DNA of 6,036 nucleotides, taken from Flavobacteriaceae bacterium. Its GTDB lineage: Bacteria; Bacteroidota; Bacteroidia; Flavobacteriales; Flavobacteriaceae. The DNA lies in contig WFMU01000222.1 of assembly GCA_015488935.1 (NCBI GenBank), forward strand, positions 1 to 6,036. Reading direction: 5' to 3'. Both the position numbers and the translations under genes were made by a program. The notes below the pieces were generated by a model. The model was given only the letters and a program-made list of their open reading frames with translations. It had not been told where the DNA came from and did not search any database. Of the stretch, positions 1-6,036 are shown piece by piece (position 1 is the first letter of the stretch; every line of letters begins with the position of its first letter).

Positions 1-117
1 ATGCTCATGAACAGACTATTTAAATCTAAAAATAGAGTTCATGAAATGATTATATATGACTTCTTATTTAGATACTATTCATCAATTATCGCAAGAAAAA
101 TGAACCATAAACAATAA
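1..117 (+). CDS. 3' end of an unidentified gene (last 38 codons)
   Basis: An open frame runs from base 1 to a TAA at 115-117, directly followed by a second TAA at 118-120. The 38 visible residues include NRLFKSKNRVHEMIIYDF and end in RKMNHKQ. They are rich in Lys, Arg and aromatic residues and look like the amphipathic, basic end of a soluble protein. The tandem stop and the protein-like composition favour the tail of a real gene entering from the left. The ATG codons at 1-3 and 7-9 are probably internal, because no leader is visible. I do not recognise a family from this fragment and assign no function. It converges on sdhB with only 31 bp between the two stops. The alternative is a chance open frame in AT-rich DNA, since 38 codons is short. 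Confidence 0.45.
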   Translation: MLMNRLFKSKNRVHEMIIYDFLFRYYSSIIARKMNHKQ

Positions 118-148
118 TAAGAAACAGAATTCACTTCTCCAAACAAAA

Positions 149-889
149 TTACAAACTCGCCTTTAAAAATTCTTTATTCATACGAGCAATATTTTCTAAA
201 GAAATTCCTTTTGGACATTCTACTTCACAAGCACCAGTATTGGTACAATTTCCAAAACCTTCGGCATCCATTTGTTTTACCATGTTTAAAACACGGTCTG
301 CAGCCTCAACTTGCCCTTGTGGTAACAAAGCATATTGACTTACTTTTGCAGATACAAATAGCATAGCACTTGAATTTTTACAAGTAGCCACACATGCTCC
401 ACAACCAATACATGTTGCAGCATCCATAGCTTCATCTGCAGCGTGTTTAGAAATAGGAATGGCATTTGCATCTTGCGTATTTCCAGAGGTATTTACCGAA
501 ATAAAACCTCCTGCTTGTTGAATTCTTTCAAAAGCCATTCTATCTACTACTAAATCTTTAATTACAGGGAATGCATTGGCTCTAAATGGCTCAATGGTAA
601 TCGTGTCGCCATCTTTAAACATACGCATGTGTAATTGACATGTAGTTACACCTCTATCTGGGCCATGAGCTTCTCCATTAATGTACATAGAACACATACC
701 GCAAATTCCTTCACGACAATCGTGGTCAAAAGCCACAGGTTCTTCATCTTTAGCTACCAATTGCTCATTCAAAACATCCATCATTTCTAAAAATGACATG
801 TGTTCTGAAATATCAGTAACTTTATAATCTACCATTTGACCTTTATCGTTTGGTCCTTTTTGTCTCCAGATTTTTAACGTTAAATTCAT
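149..889 (-). CDS. sdhB: Succinate dehydrogenase / fumarate reductase iron-sulfur subunit
   Basis: This 246-residue protein is the electron-transfer subunit of complex II. It carries electrons from the FAD of SdhA through [2Fe-2S], [4Fe-4S] and [3Fe-4S] clusters to the quinone site at the membrane anchor, on the cytoplasmic face. The N-terminal ferredoxin-like domain has C58, C63, C66 and C84 for [2Fe-2S], within [10 protein letters not shown] and TTCQLH. The C-terminal domain has C160-x2-C163-x2-C166 plus C225 for [4Fe-4S], and C170, C215 and C221 for [3Fe-4S], by analogy with E. coli SdhB. All eleven ligands are present. Length matches the family, and the start [10 protein letters not shown] is the usual Bacteroidota beginning. 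It is the last gene of sdhCAB. No TAnnTTTG box is visible in the 217 bp upstream, so it is probably read through from sdhA. The residue after C170 is Lys rather than the Pro of many SdhB proteins, which I believe is normal in this lineage. Confidence 0.97.
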   Translation of the reverse strand: MNLTLKIWRQKGPNDKGQMVDYKVTDISEHMSFLEMMDVLNEQLVAKDEEPVAFDHDCREGICGMCSMYINGEAHGPDRGVTTCQLHMRMFKDGDTITIEPFRANAFPVIKDLVVDRMAFERIQQAGGFISVNTSGNTQDANAIPISKHAADEAMDAATCIGCGACVATCKNSSAMLFVSAKVSQYALLPQGQVEAADRVLNMVKQMDAEGFGNCTNTGACEVECPKGISLENIARMNKEFLKASL

Positions 890-1106
890 TTACTTAGGAT
901 TTAGTTTTTAGCGAAAAGTGAAAGGTTTAATTATTTTTTTATTGAGTATTAGCACTACTAATTTCGGTAATTAAATCTTCTATCTCTTTGCTATATTTTA
1001 TATATTTTAAATCTTTTATTATTATTTGTTATCTCTAATTCAAATAAAGAACTTATTGTATGGCAATTTGCACAAAAGAACTAGCCTTTTCGCTCCTTAC
1101 AACGCT
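890..1106 (-). other. Long sdhA-sdhB intercistronic gap with possible gene remnant
   Basis: These 217 bp separate sdhA from sdhB, against 6 bp between sdhC and sdhA. No complete gene, RBS or TAnnTTTG promoter box is visible on the operon strand. Two adjoining open frames on that strand read like pieces of one protein. One covers 1080-991 and begins FFCANCHTISSLFELEI. The other covers 1028-939 and contains KDLKYIKYSKEIEDLI, ending in SSANTQ and TAA (941-939). Removing one A from the AAAA run near 1018-1014 would join them. There is no start codon, and a TAG stands directly before the first frame, so at most this is a decayed gene. It could equally be chance in AT-rich DNA. The gap also holds the inverted repeat listed separately. 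Confidence 0.3.
910..1094. repeat. Widely spaced 9-bp inverted repeat in the sdhA-sdhB gap
   Basis: AGCGAAAAG at 910-918 and its exact reverse complement CTTTTCGCT at 1086-1094 flank 167 bp. These arms include much of the little G+C in an otherwise AT-rich gap. In the operon transcript the downstream arm ends 21 nt before the sdhB start codon, so a long-range stem could form across the gap. The match does not extend beyond 9 bp on either side, and I see no clear target-site duplication. A transposon-derived element is therefore not supported, and coincidence is possible. Confidence 0.3.
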
Positions 1107-3122
1107 CTATTTATACGAACGAGTTTTTAGCTCAATATCTTTAAATTCTAGTTCTTCTTTATGTAAAACAGCTTCGCTAGGTTCTCCTTTATATTCCCAA
1201 GCAGCAACATAAGCGTAATCTTTATCGTTACGCAATGCTTCTCCTTTTTGTGGACCTTCAGTTTCTACAGATTCTTCTCTAAAATGACCACCACAAGATT
1301 CTTTACGGTTAAGCGCATCTAGCGCAAACAATTCTCCTAATTCTAAGAAATCTGCTACACGTCCTGCTTTTTCTAATTCTTGATTAAATTCATTTAGACT
1401 TCCTGTTACTTTTACGTTTTTCCAGAAATCTTCTCGTATTTCTTTAATTTCTGCAATGGCTTCTTTTAAGTGTTTTTCGTTACGTGCCATACCAACTTTA
1501 TTCCACATAACCACTCCTAATCGTTTATGGAAATAATCTACAGAATGTGTTCCTTTGTTATTAATAAAGAAATCCAAACGCTCTTTTACTGCTTTTTCTG
1601 CTTCTTCAAATTCTTTGGTATCTGTTGCTATTTTTCCTGTTCGGATATCATTAGATAAATAATCTCCAATGGTATATGGCAATACAAAATAACCATCTGC
1701 TAATCCTTGCATCAATGCAGAGGCTCCAAGTCTGTTAGCTCCATGATCTGAGAAATTTGCTTCTCCAATACAATACAAGCCAGGAATGGTTGTCATTAAA
1801 TTATAATCTACCCAAACGCCACCCATTGTGTAGTGTGTTGCTGGATAAATCATCATTGGTGTTTTGTATGGATTTTCGGCAACAATTTTTTCATACATTT
1901 GGAATAGATTTCCATATTTTTCTTCGATTACCGCTTCTCCTAATTCCAATATTTTTGCTGCAGATGGGTTTTTATCTCCGTGTAATAATGCTTGTTCGGT
2001 TCCATAACGGTTAATTGCTGTTTTAAAATCTAAATAGACTGCTTCTCCTGTTGCATTAACTCCATAACCAGCATCGCAACGTTCTTTTGCTGCTCTTGAT
2101 GCTACATCACGTGGCACAAGGTTTCCAAATGCAGGATAACGTCTTTCTAAATAATAATCTCTATCTTCTTCTGGTATTTCTGTTGGTTTTTTTCTTCCTT
2201 CGCGAATTGCCATCACATCGTCCATATTTTTTGGTACCCAAATTCGTCCGTCATTACGTAACGATTCGGACATTAAAGTTAGTTTGGATTGGTAATCGCC
2301 ACTTCTTGGAATACAGGTTGGATGGATTTGTGTATAACAAGGATTTGCGAAGTATGCACCTTTTTTATGTATTTTCCATGCTGCAGTTGCATTGGAACCC
2401 ATTGCATTGGTTGATAAATAATATACATTTCCATAACCTCCAGAGGCTACTACTACAGCATGTGCCGAATGTCTGGAAATTTCTCCAGTTATTAAGTTAC
2501 GTGCAATAATTCCTCTTGCTTTTCCATCAATAAGTACCACATCTAACATTTCGTGTCTGTTAAACATTTCTATTTTACCACGAGCTATTTGTCTATTCAT
2601 TGCAGAATATGCTCCTAATAGTAGTTGCTGTCCTGTTTGTCCTTTGGCATAAAATGTTCTCGATACAAGCACACCACCAAAAGAACGGTTGTCTAATAAA
2701 CCACCATAATCGCGTGCAAAAGGTACACCTTGTGCTACACATTGGTCAATAATATTTCCAGATACTTCTGCCAAACGATATACATTGGCTTCTCTAGAAC
2801 GATAATCGCCACCTTTTACGGTATCGTAAAATAAACGATAGTTACTATCGCCATCGCCTTGGTAATTTTTTGCAGCATTAATTCCACCTTGTGCAGCAAT
2901 AGAGTGTGCTCTACGTGGCGAATCTTGGTATGCGAATGCTTTTACATTATATCCTAATTCAGCTAATGTAGCTGCGGCAGAGCCTCCTGCCAATCCAGTT
3001 CCAATAACAATAATGTCTATATTACGTTTGTTTGCTGGATTTACTAAGTTAATTTTGTCTTTATAAGTTGTCCATTTGTCTGCTATTGGACCTTTAGGAA
3101 CTTTAGAATCTAATTTTGCCAT
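1107..3122 (-). CDS. sdhA: Succinate dehydrogenase / fumarate reductase flavoprotein subunit
   Basis: This 671-residue catalytic subunit of complex II oxidises succinate to fumarate at a covalently bound FAD on the cytoplasmic side of the membrane. The dinucleotide-binding motif [11 protein letters not shown] lies at residues 41-51. The covalent flavin-binding His is H73 in [14 protein letters not shown]. Substrate-site residues of the family are visible: H267 in IHPT, R338 in PRDVASR (the proton-transfer arginine), H430 in HYTMGG and R464 in [10 protein letters not shown]. The C-terminal domain has the lineage-typical [11 protein letters not shown]. The length of about 670 residues is usual for Bacteroidota and longer than the roughly 590 of E. 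coli SdhA. The gene starts 6 bp after the sdhC stop, so the two are cotranscribed. The start at [10 protein letters not shown] is the only one consistent with that junction. Sequence alone does not separate dehydrogenase from fumarate reductase direction; TCA-cycle use is inferred from the lineage. Confidence 0.98.
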   Translation of the reverse strand: MAKLDSKVPKGPIADKWTTYKDKINLVNPANKRNIDIIVIGTGLAGGSAAATLAELGYNVKAFAYQDSPRRAHSIAAQGGINAAKNYQGDGDSNYRLFYDTVKGGDYRSREANVYRLAEVSGNIIDQCVAQGVPFARDYGGLLDNRSFGGVLVSRTFYAKGQTGQQLLLGAYSAMNRQIARGKIEMFNRHEMLDVVLIDGKARGIIARNLITGEISRHSAHAVVVASGGYGNVYYLSTNAMGSNATAAWKIHKKGAYFANPCYTQIHPTCIPRSGDYQSKLTLMSESLRNDGRIWVPKNMDDVMAIREGRKKPTEIPEEDRDYYLERRYPAFGNLVPRDVASRAAKERCDAGYGVNATGEAVYLDFKTAINRYGTEQALLHGDKNPSAAKILELGEAVIEEKYGNLFQMYEKIVAENPYKTPMMIYPATHYTMGGVWVDYNLMTTIPGLYCIGEANFSDHGANRLGASALMQGLADGYFVLPYTIGDYLSNDIRTGKIATDTKEFEEAEKAVKERLDFFINNKGTHSVDYFHKRLGVVMWNKVGMARNEKHLKEAIAEIKEIREDFWKNVKVTGSLNEFNQELEKAGRVADFLELGELFALDALNRKESCGGHFREESVETEGPQKGEALRNDKDYAYVAAWEYKGEPSEAVLHKEELEFKDIELKTRSYK

Positions 3123-3128
3123 AATATC

Positions 3129-3788
3129 TTAATGATTGAAATAATGAAAAAGTGCTATAAATATGAATAATGCTGGTATTACAATTGAATATGCTTTTGC
3201 TACTTTTTCAAATCCTTTGGTGTATTTATTGTTTAAACCCATTGATTGAAATGCGGAATTAAATCCATGTAACAAATGCAATGCTAGGAATATAAATGCA
3301 ATTACATAAACTACTACTGTAATTGGCGATTGAAAATTATGCACCAACTCTTCGAAATATCGTGTTGGGTTAGATGGTAATTTTTCAATATACTTGTAAT
3401 TCATTTCGTGTGCCCAAAAATCCTTAAAATGTAAAACTAAAAAGAATAGAATTGCTAGTCCTGAATAAATCATATTTCTACTCATCCAAGTAGAATTTGC
3501 TGCGCCATTATTTTTGTAGTATTTTACGCTTTGTGCTTTTCTGTTTTTTAATTCTAATACAAATCCCAATATAAAATGAAATATAACTCCAAGCATTAAT
3601 ATGGGTTGCATTATAAATTGAATTAATGGGTTTGTTCCCATAAAATGAGATGCTGTATTAAACGCATCTTCGCTAAAAACAGACAGCAGATTTACTGCTA
3701 CGTGTATTAACAAGAAAAAGACTAAAAATAGTGCCGATAGTGCCATAGCATACTTTCTGGCAAGTGATGAAGATAAAAATCCGCTCAT
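3129..3788 (-). CDS. sdhC: Succinate dehydrogenase cytochrome b subunit (membrane anchor, di-haem type B)
   Basis: This 219-residue integral membrane protein anchors SdhAB and carries electrons to quinone. Five hydrophobic segments are visible at about residues 11-37, 56-80, 105-126, 153-180 and 198-217. This is the single-polypeptide, five-helix design of type B anchors such as those of Bacillus subtilis and Wolinella, and it explains why no sdhD is present. Candidate axial ligands for two b haems are H29, H71, H120 and H171, with spacing close to the four His of B. subtilis SdhC. H174 is a nearby alternative to H171. Flavobacteria use menaquinone, so that is the likely electron acceptor (family knowledge, not seen here). 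It is the first gene of the operon, about 20 nt downstream of the predicted transcription start, and ends 6 bp before sdhA. The start MSGFLSSSLARKYAM leaves a short cytoplasmic N-terminus, as usual. Confidence 0.95.
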   Translation of the reverse strand: MSGFLSSSLARKYAMALSALFLVFFLLIHVAVNLLSVFSEDAFNTASHFMGTNPLIQFIMQPILMLGVIFHFILGFVLELKNRKAQSVKYYKNNGAANSTWMSRNMIYSGLAILFFLVLHFKDFWAHEMNYKYIEKLPSNPTRYFEELVHNFQSPITVVVYVIAFIFLALHLLHGFNSAFQSMGLNNKYTKGFEKVAKAYSIVIPALFIFIALFHYFNH

Positions 3789-3812
3789 AATTTGATTAAT
3801 TTAATAAAGTAA

Positions 3813-3820
3813 CAAAGGTA
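3813..3820 (-). promoter_or_regulatory. Predicted -7 promoter element of sdhCAB
   Basis: On the minus strand this reads TACCTTTG, a full match to the Bacteroidota -7 consensus TAnnTTTG recognised by the primary sigma factor. It ends 24 nt before the sdhC start codon, giving an estimated leader of about 20 nt. A TTTG or TTG -33 element at the usual 17-23 bp upstream spacing is not visible; that stretch is AT-only or nearly so. The promoter may therefore depend on an activator bound at the adjacent palindrome. Confidence 0.6.
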
Positions 3821-3840
3821 ACATTTAATACTTAGATTTT

Positions 3841-3860
3841 AATATGATATTTATCATATT
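3841..3860. promoter_or_regulatory. Perfect palindrome, candidate operator upstream of sdhC
   Basis: Two exact 9-bp arms surround a 2-bp spacer: AATATGATA, TT, TATCATATT. The inner part reads ATGAT-N4-ATCAT, the geometry of Crp/Fnr-type sites (FNR consensus TTGAT-N4-ATCAA), but the outer base of each half-site differs. Its centre lies about 30 bp upstream of the end of the TACCTTTG box, or roughly 40-45 bp upstream of the inferred sdhC start point. That is the usual place for a class II activator. It is about 120 bp from the divergent gene. The identity of the binding protein is inference only; other dimeric regulators could use such a site. Confidence 0.45.
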
Positions 3861-3938
3861 TGTTATTTAGAATGATTTTATATAAGGAACAAAAAATAAT
3901 TATTGGTTAACTTTATAAAATTGTAGTTATGAATTATG

Positions 3939-3946
3939 TATCTTTT
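3939..3946 (+). promoter_or_regulatory. Weak candidate -7 element of the hydrolase-OsmC gene
   Basis: TATCTTTT matches TAnnTTTG except for the last base and lies 23 nt before the ATG at 3970, nearly the same geometry as the sdhC box on the other strand. A TTG at 3921-3923 is the nearest -33 candidate, but its 15-bp spacing is short for this promoter class. No other better box is seen between the palindrome and the gene. Confidence 0.3.
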
Positions 3947-3969
3947 CACTTATAAAAAGAAAAGTAACT

Positions 3970-5181
3970 ATGTACAGCAAAAAAATAACCTTTAAAAACA
4001 AACAAGGACAATTACTCACAGGCGAGATTGATTTACCTATTGATAAAAAGCCTTTAAATTATGCTTTATTTGCACATTTTTTTACTGGAAATAAAAATTT
4101 TACTGCGGTTCGTAATATTTCTCGTGCGCTTACGCAAAATCAGATTGCAGTAATGCGTTTTGATTTTACTGGTTTAGGAAAAAGTGAAGGTAATTTTGAA
4201 GATACTAATTTTACAACCAATATTTCTGATTTGATTTCGGCTGCACAATTTTTAACAACTAATTTTCAGGCTCCTAAATTAATTGTTGGACATTCTCTTG
4301 GTGGTGCTGCTGCTATTTATGCTGCAAAACAAATTAAATCTATTGAGGCTATTGCAACTATTGGTGCTCCTGCACATCCTAGCCATGTAGCACATTTATT
4401 CTCTACACATTTAGAAGAAATTGAATCGGATGGAGAAGCTATTATTACTATTGGTGGTAGAAAGTTTACCATAAAAAAACAATTTTTAGAGGATATACAC
4501 TCTAAAGATTTACCTAAAATTTTAAAAGATTTACGAAAGCCTATCTTAGTATTCCATTCGCCACAAGATAAAGTAGTGGAAGTTATCAACGCTCGTGAAA
4601 TTTACAAAGCTGCCCATCACCCTAAAAGTTTTATTTCGTTAGATGGTGCTAATCACTTATTAACCAATAAACAAGACTCTTTTTATGTTGGTAAAGTTAT
4701 TTCTAGTTGGGCAAATCGCTATGTTAATCCAGATGAACAGGAAGAGCTTTCTACAGACAAGTCTGTTGTAGTTCGTATTGGTAGAGAAAAATACACGACC
4801 GAAATTGTTGCAAGAACGCATGCTATTTTAGTTGATGAACCAAAAAAATATGGTGGTAAAGATGCTGGTATGAGTCCTTATGAATTACTTCTAGCTAGTT
4901 TGGGCTCTTGTACTGCAATTACTTTACGGATGTATGCAGATAGAAAAGAATGGAACTTGCGCGAAGTAAAGGTACATTTAGAACATTTTAAGCAACATGC
5001 TAAAGATTCTAAAGATTGTACAAATTCGAATACTAAAATTGATGTTTTTGTTCGTGAAATTAAACTAAAAGGAAATCTTACTGAAGAGCAGAAAAGCCGC
5101 TTACTACAAATTGCTAATAAATGTCCTGTACATAAAACTTTAGAGAATACGATTAATATTGAAACTCGATTACGGGAATAA
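3970..5181 (+). CDS. Bifunctional alpha/beta hydrolase / OsmC-like protein
   Basis: This 403-residue fusion has two apparently intact catalytic domains. Residues about 1-250 form an alpha/beta hydrolase. The nucleophile elbow is GHSLGG with S109, the acid is D200 in FHSPQD, and the base is H229 in GANHLL. H36-F-F-T-G40 sits where the oxyanion-hole loop is expected. Residues about 262-403 form an OsmC/Ohr-type domain with E305 in SPYELLLASLGSC, peroxidatic C314, and resolving C385 in NKCPVH. OsmC-family proteins reduce organic hydroperoxides with these two cysteines. A short polar linker (about 250-262) joins the domains. No signal peptide or membrane segment is seen, so it is probably cytoplasmic. 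Fusions of this architecture are known in databases, but the hydrolase substrate is unknown to me. One idea is hydrolysis of oxidised acyl esters followed by peroxide reduction (inference). It is transcribed divergently from sdhCAB and appears to be a single-gene unit converging on dprA. Confidence 0.93.
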   Translation: MYSKKITFKNKQGQLLTGEIDLPIDKKPLNYALFAHFFTGNKNFTAVRNISRALTQNQIAVMRFDFTGLGKSEGNFEDTNFTTNISDLISAAQFLTTNFQAPKLIVGHSLGGAAAIYAAKQIKSIEAIATIGAPAHPSHVAHLFSTHLEEIESDGEAIITIGGRKFTIKKQFLEDIHSKDLPKILKDLRKPILVFHSPQDKVVEVINAREIYKAAHHPKSFISLDGANHLLTNKQDSFYVGKVISSWANRYVNPDEQEELSTDKSVVVRIGREKYTTEIVARTHAILVDEPKKYGGKDAGMSPYELLLASLGSCTAITLRMYADRKEWNLREVKVHLEHFKQHAKDSKDCTNSNTKIDVFVREIKLKGNLTEEQKSRLLQIANKCPVHKTLENTINIETRLRE

Positions 5182-5211
5182 ATGGTATTAGGTATAATTA
5201 TCACGCAAACC

Positions 5212-6036
5212 TCAAATCGCTTCAAAAAGTTTACCATGCAACGGTCTAACTACACCTTTTAGTTCTAAATTTAACAGTAAACTAGATACCTTATAGATTG
5301 GTAAATTATTGTGTAAAGCAATAATATCTAAGGTTTGTTTGCCTTCTTTTAATAAGTAATTGTACAATAGTGTTTCGCTACTATCTAAATTTACAAATAA
5401 TTTTTTTTGAATTGCTTTTGGTTTTGTTTGCTCCCAATTTAATAAATATGCCAAATCTTTTGCCGATTGTAATAACGCTGCTTTGTTGGTTTTTATTAAA
5501 TTATTGCATCCTTTACTGTAGATGTCTGTAATACGTCCTGGCAAAGCAAATACATCTCTATTGTATGAATTGGCAATGTCTGCAGTTATTAACGAACCTC
5601 CTTTGTCGGCAGATTCAATTATTATGGTTGCTGTAGATATTCCTGCAACAATCCTGTTTCGCTTTATAAAATTATTTCTATCTGGATTGGTTTTACTCCA
5701 AAAATCGGTTAATAATCCTCCATTTTCTTGCATTTTTAATGCTTCTTTTTGGTGTTTTGTAGGATAAATTTTATCTAATCCATGTGCCAATACAGCAATA
5801 GTTTGTAAATGATGTTTTATTGCCAGTTGGTGAGATAATATATCAACACCATAAGCTAATCCACTTATTATTATAGGATTATACTTTTTTATTTCAACAA
5901 AAAATTTATTTAAAAAACTTCTTCCATAGTTGGTAATATTTCTTGTTCCTACAATACTAATAATACGTTGTTGCTTTAAATTTATGCTGCCTTTTTGAAA
6001 AATAACGAGTGGACTATCTACACAGTGTCTTAAATG
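5212..6036 (-). CDS. dprA: DNA-processing protein DprA, 3' part (N-terminus outside window)
   Basis: The frame is open from the stop at 5212 to the right edge, giving 274 residues. An ATG at 5790 lies inside the conserved core and is not the start. DprA loads RecA onto incoming single-stranded DNA during natural transformation and acts in the cytoplasm. The Rossmann-type DprA/Smf core is clear: CVDSPLVIFQKG, ISIVGTRNITNYG (VGTR at 5941-5952), IISGLAYGVD (about 5842-5868), LAHGLDKIYP, then KRNRIVAGIS and ESADKGGSLITADIA. After about 50 residues of linker comes the C-terminal winged-helix-like domain, from about LFVNLDSSET to the end, closing with KGVVRPLHGKLFEAI. Relative to flavobacterial DprA proteins of about 365 residues, roughly 90 N-terminal residues (SAM-like domain) are missing because the window ends. 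No frameshift or internal stop is seen. It converges on the hydrolase-OsmC gene with 30 bp between stops. Confidence 0.95.
   Translation of the reverse strand, partial: HLRHCVDSPLVIFQKGSINLKQQRIISIVGTRNITNYGRSFLNKFFVEIKKYNPIIISGLAYGVDILSHQLAIKHHLQTIAVLAHGLDKIYPTKHQKEALKMQENGGLLTDFWSKTNPDRNNFIKRNRIVAGISTATIIIESADKGGSLITADIANSYNRDVFALPGRITDIYSKGCNNLIKTNKAALLQSAKDLAYLLNWEQTKPKAIQKKLFVNLDSSETLLYNYLLKEGKQTLDIIALHNNLPIYKVSSLLLNLELKGVVRPLHGKLFEAI

Noticed and set aside
1062..1074. CxxCH haem-binding string (CANCH) read on the minus strand in the sdhA-sdhB gap, as a sign of a cytochrome c.
   Set aside because: There is no start codon, no signal peptide and a stop just upstream; five residues in a short broken frame do not support a cytochrome.
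1060..1212. A 50-codon plus-strand open frame starting at ATG 1060 and running into sdhA.
   Set aside because: It is mostly antisense to the conserved C-terminal coding region of sdhA, is Ser/Leu-rich as expected of a shadow frame, and has no recognisable motif.
1757..2509. Two long plus-strand open frames (1757-2014 and 2087-2509) opposite sdhA.
   Set aside because: Both lie wholly inside sdhA, whose motifs are clear, and their Leu/Phe/His-rich products are typical of antisense reading of a real gene.
3795..3805. ATTAA-T-TTAAT inverted repeat in the sdhC leader.
   Set aside because: 5-bp A/T-only arms in an AT-rich leader give no stable hairpin and no recognisable operator.
3895..3904. Second short palindrome AATAATTATT in the divergent intergenic region.
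   Set aside because: Only A and T over 10 bp in very AT-rich DNA, and it does not extend; expected by chance.
4317..5237. Minus-strand open frames (4317-4589 and 4878-5237) opposite the hydrolase-OsmC gene.
   Set aside because: The plus-strand frame carries two complete catalytic domains; these are its shadows, with no conserved features of their own.
5522..5767. Plus-strand open frame opposite dprA.
   Set aside because: It is antisense to the conserved DprA core and has no motif or plausible start context.

Overview
The window is a stretch of AT-rich bacterial chromosome with the stamp of the family Flavobacteriaceae (Bacteroidota). The basis for this is the three-subunit Bacteroidota-type succinate dehydrogenase in the order sdhC-sdhA-sdhB, a DprA whose core and C-terminus (ending LFEAI) read like flavobacterial versions, starts without clear Shine-Dalgarno sequences, and a TAnnTTTG-type -7 promoter element in front of sdhC. 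The genus cannot be fixed from the sequence alone.

Layout from left to right. Bases 1-117 (+) carry the last 38 codons of an unidentified gene that begins outside the window and ends in a double stop (TAATAA). It converges on the succinate dehydrogenase operon, which occupies 3788 down to 149 on the minus strand. sdhC (five-helix di-haem cytochrome b membrane anchor) is followed after 6 bp by sdhA (flavoprotein), then after a 217-bp gap by sdhB (iron-sulfur protein). All flavin, catalytic, haem and Fe-S ligands expected of a working enzyme are visible. The complex oxidises succinate to fumarate in the TCA cycle and passes electrons through three Fe-S clusters and two haems to (mena)quinone.

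The 181-bp region 3789-3969 separates the operon from a divergent gene. It holds a good -7 box for sdhC and, just upstream of it, a perfect 9-2-9 palindrome placed where a transcription factor would contact RNA polymerase. This is the best regulatory signal in the window.

From 3970 to 5181 (+) lies a single gene that fuses a serine alpha/beta hydrolase to an OsmC-like thiol peroxidase domain. Both active sites are intact. It converges on a 3'-terminal fragment of dprA (DNA-processing protein A, minus strand), which is open through the right edge of the window.

I see no mobile element, CRISPR array, tRNA or rRNA, and no evidence of a new multi-gene system: this is mainly core metabolism. The points worth a second look are the sdhC operator, the hydrolase-OsmC fusion, the long sdhA-sdhB gap with its protein-like remnant and inverted repeat, and the unidentified gene end at the left edge.
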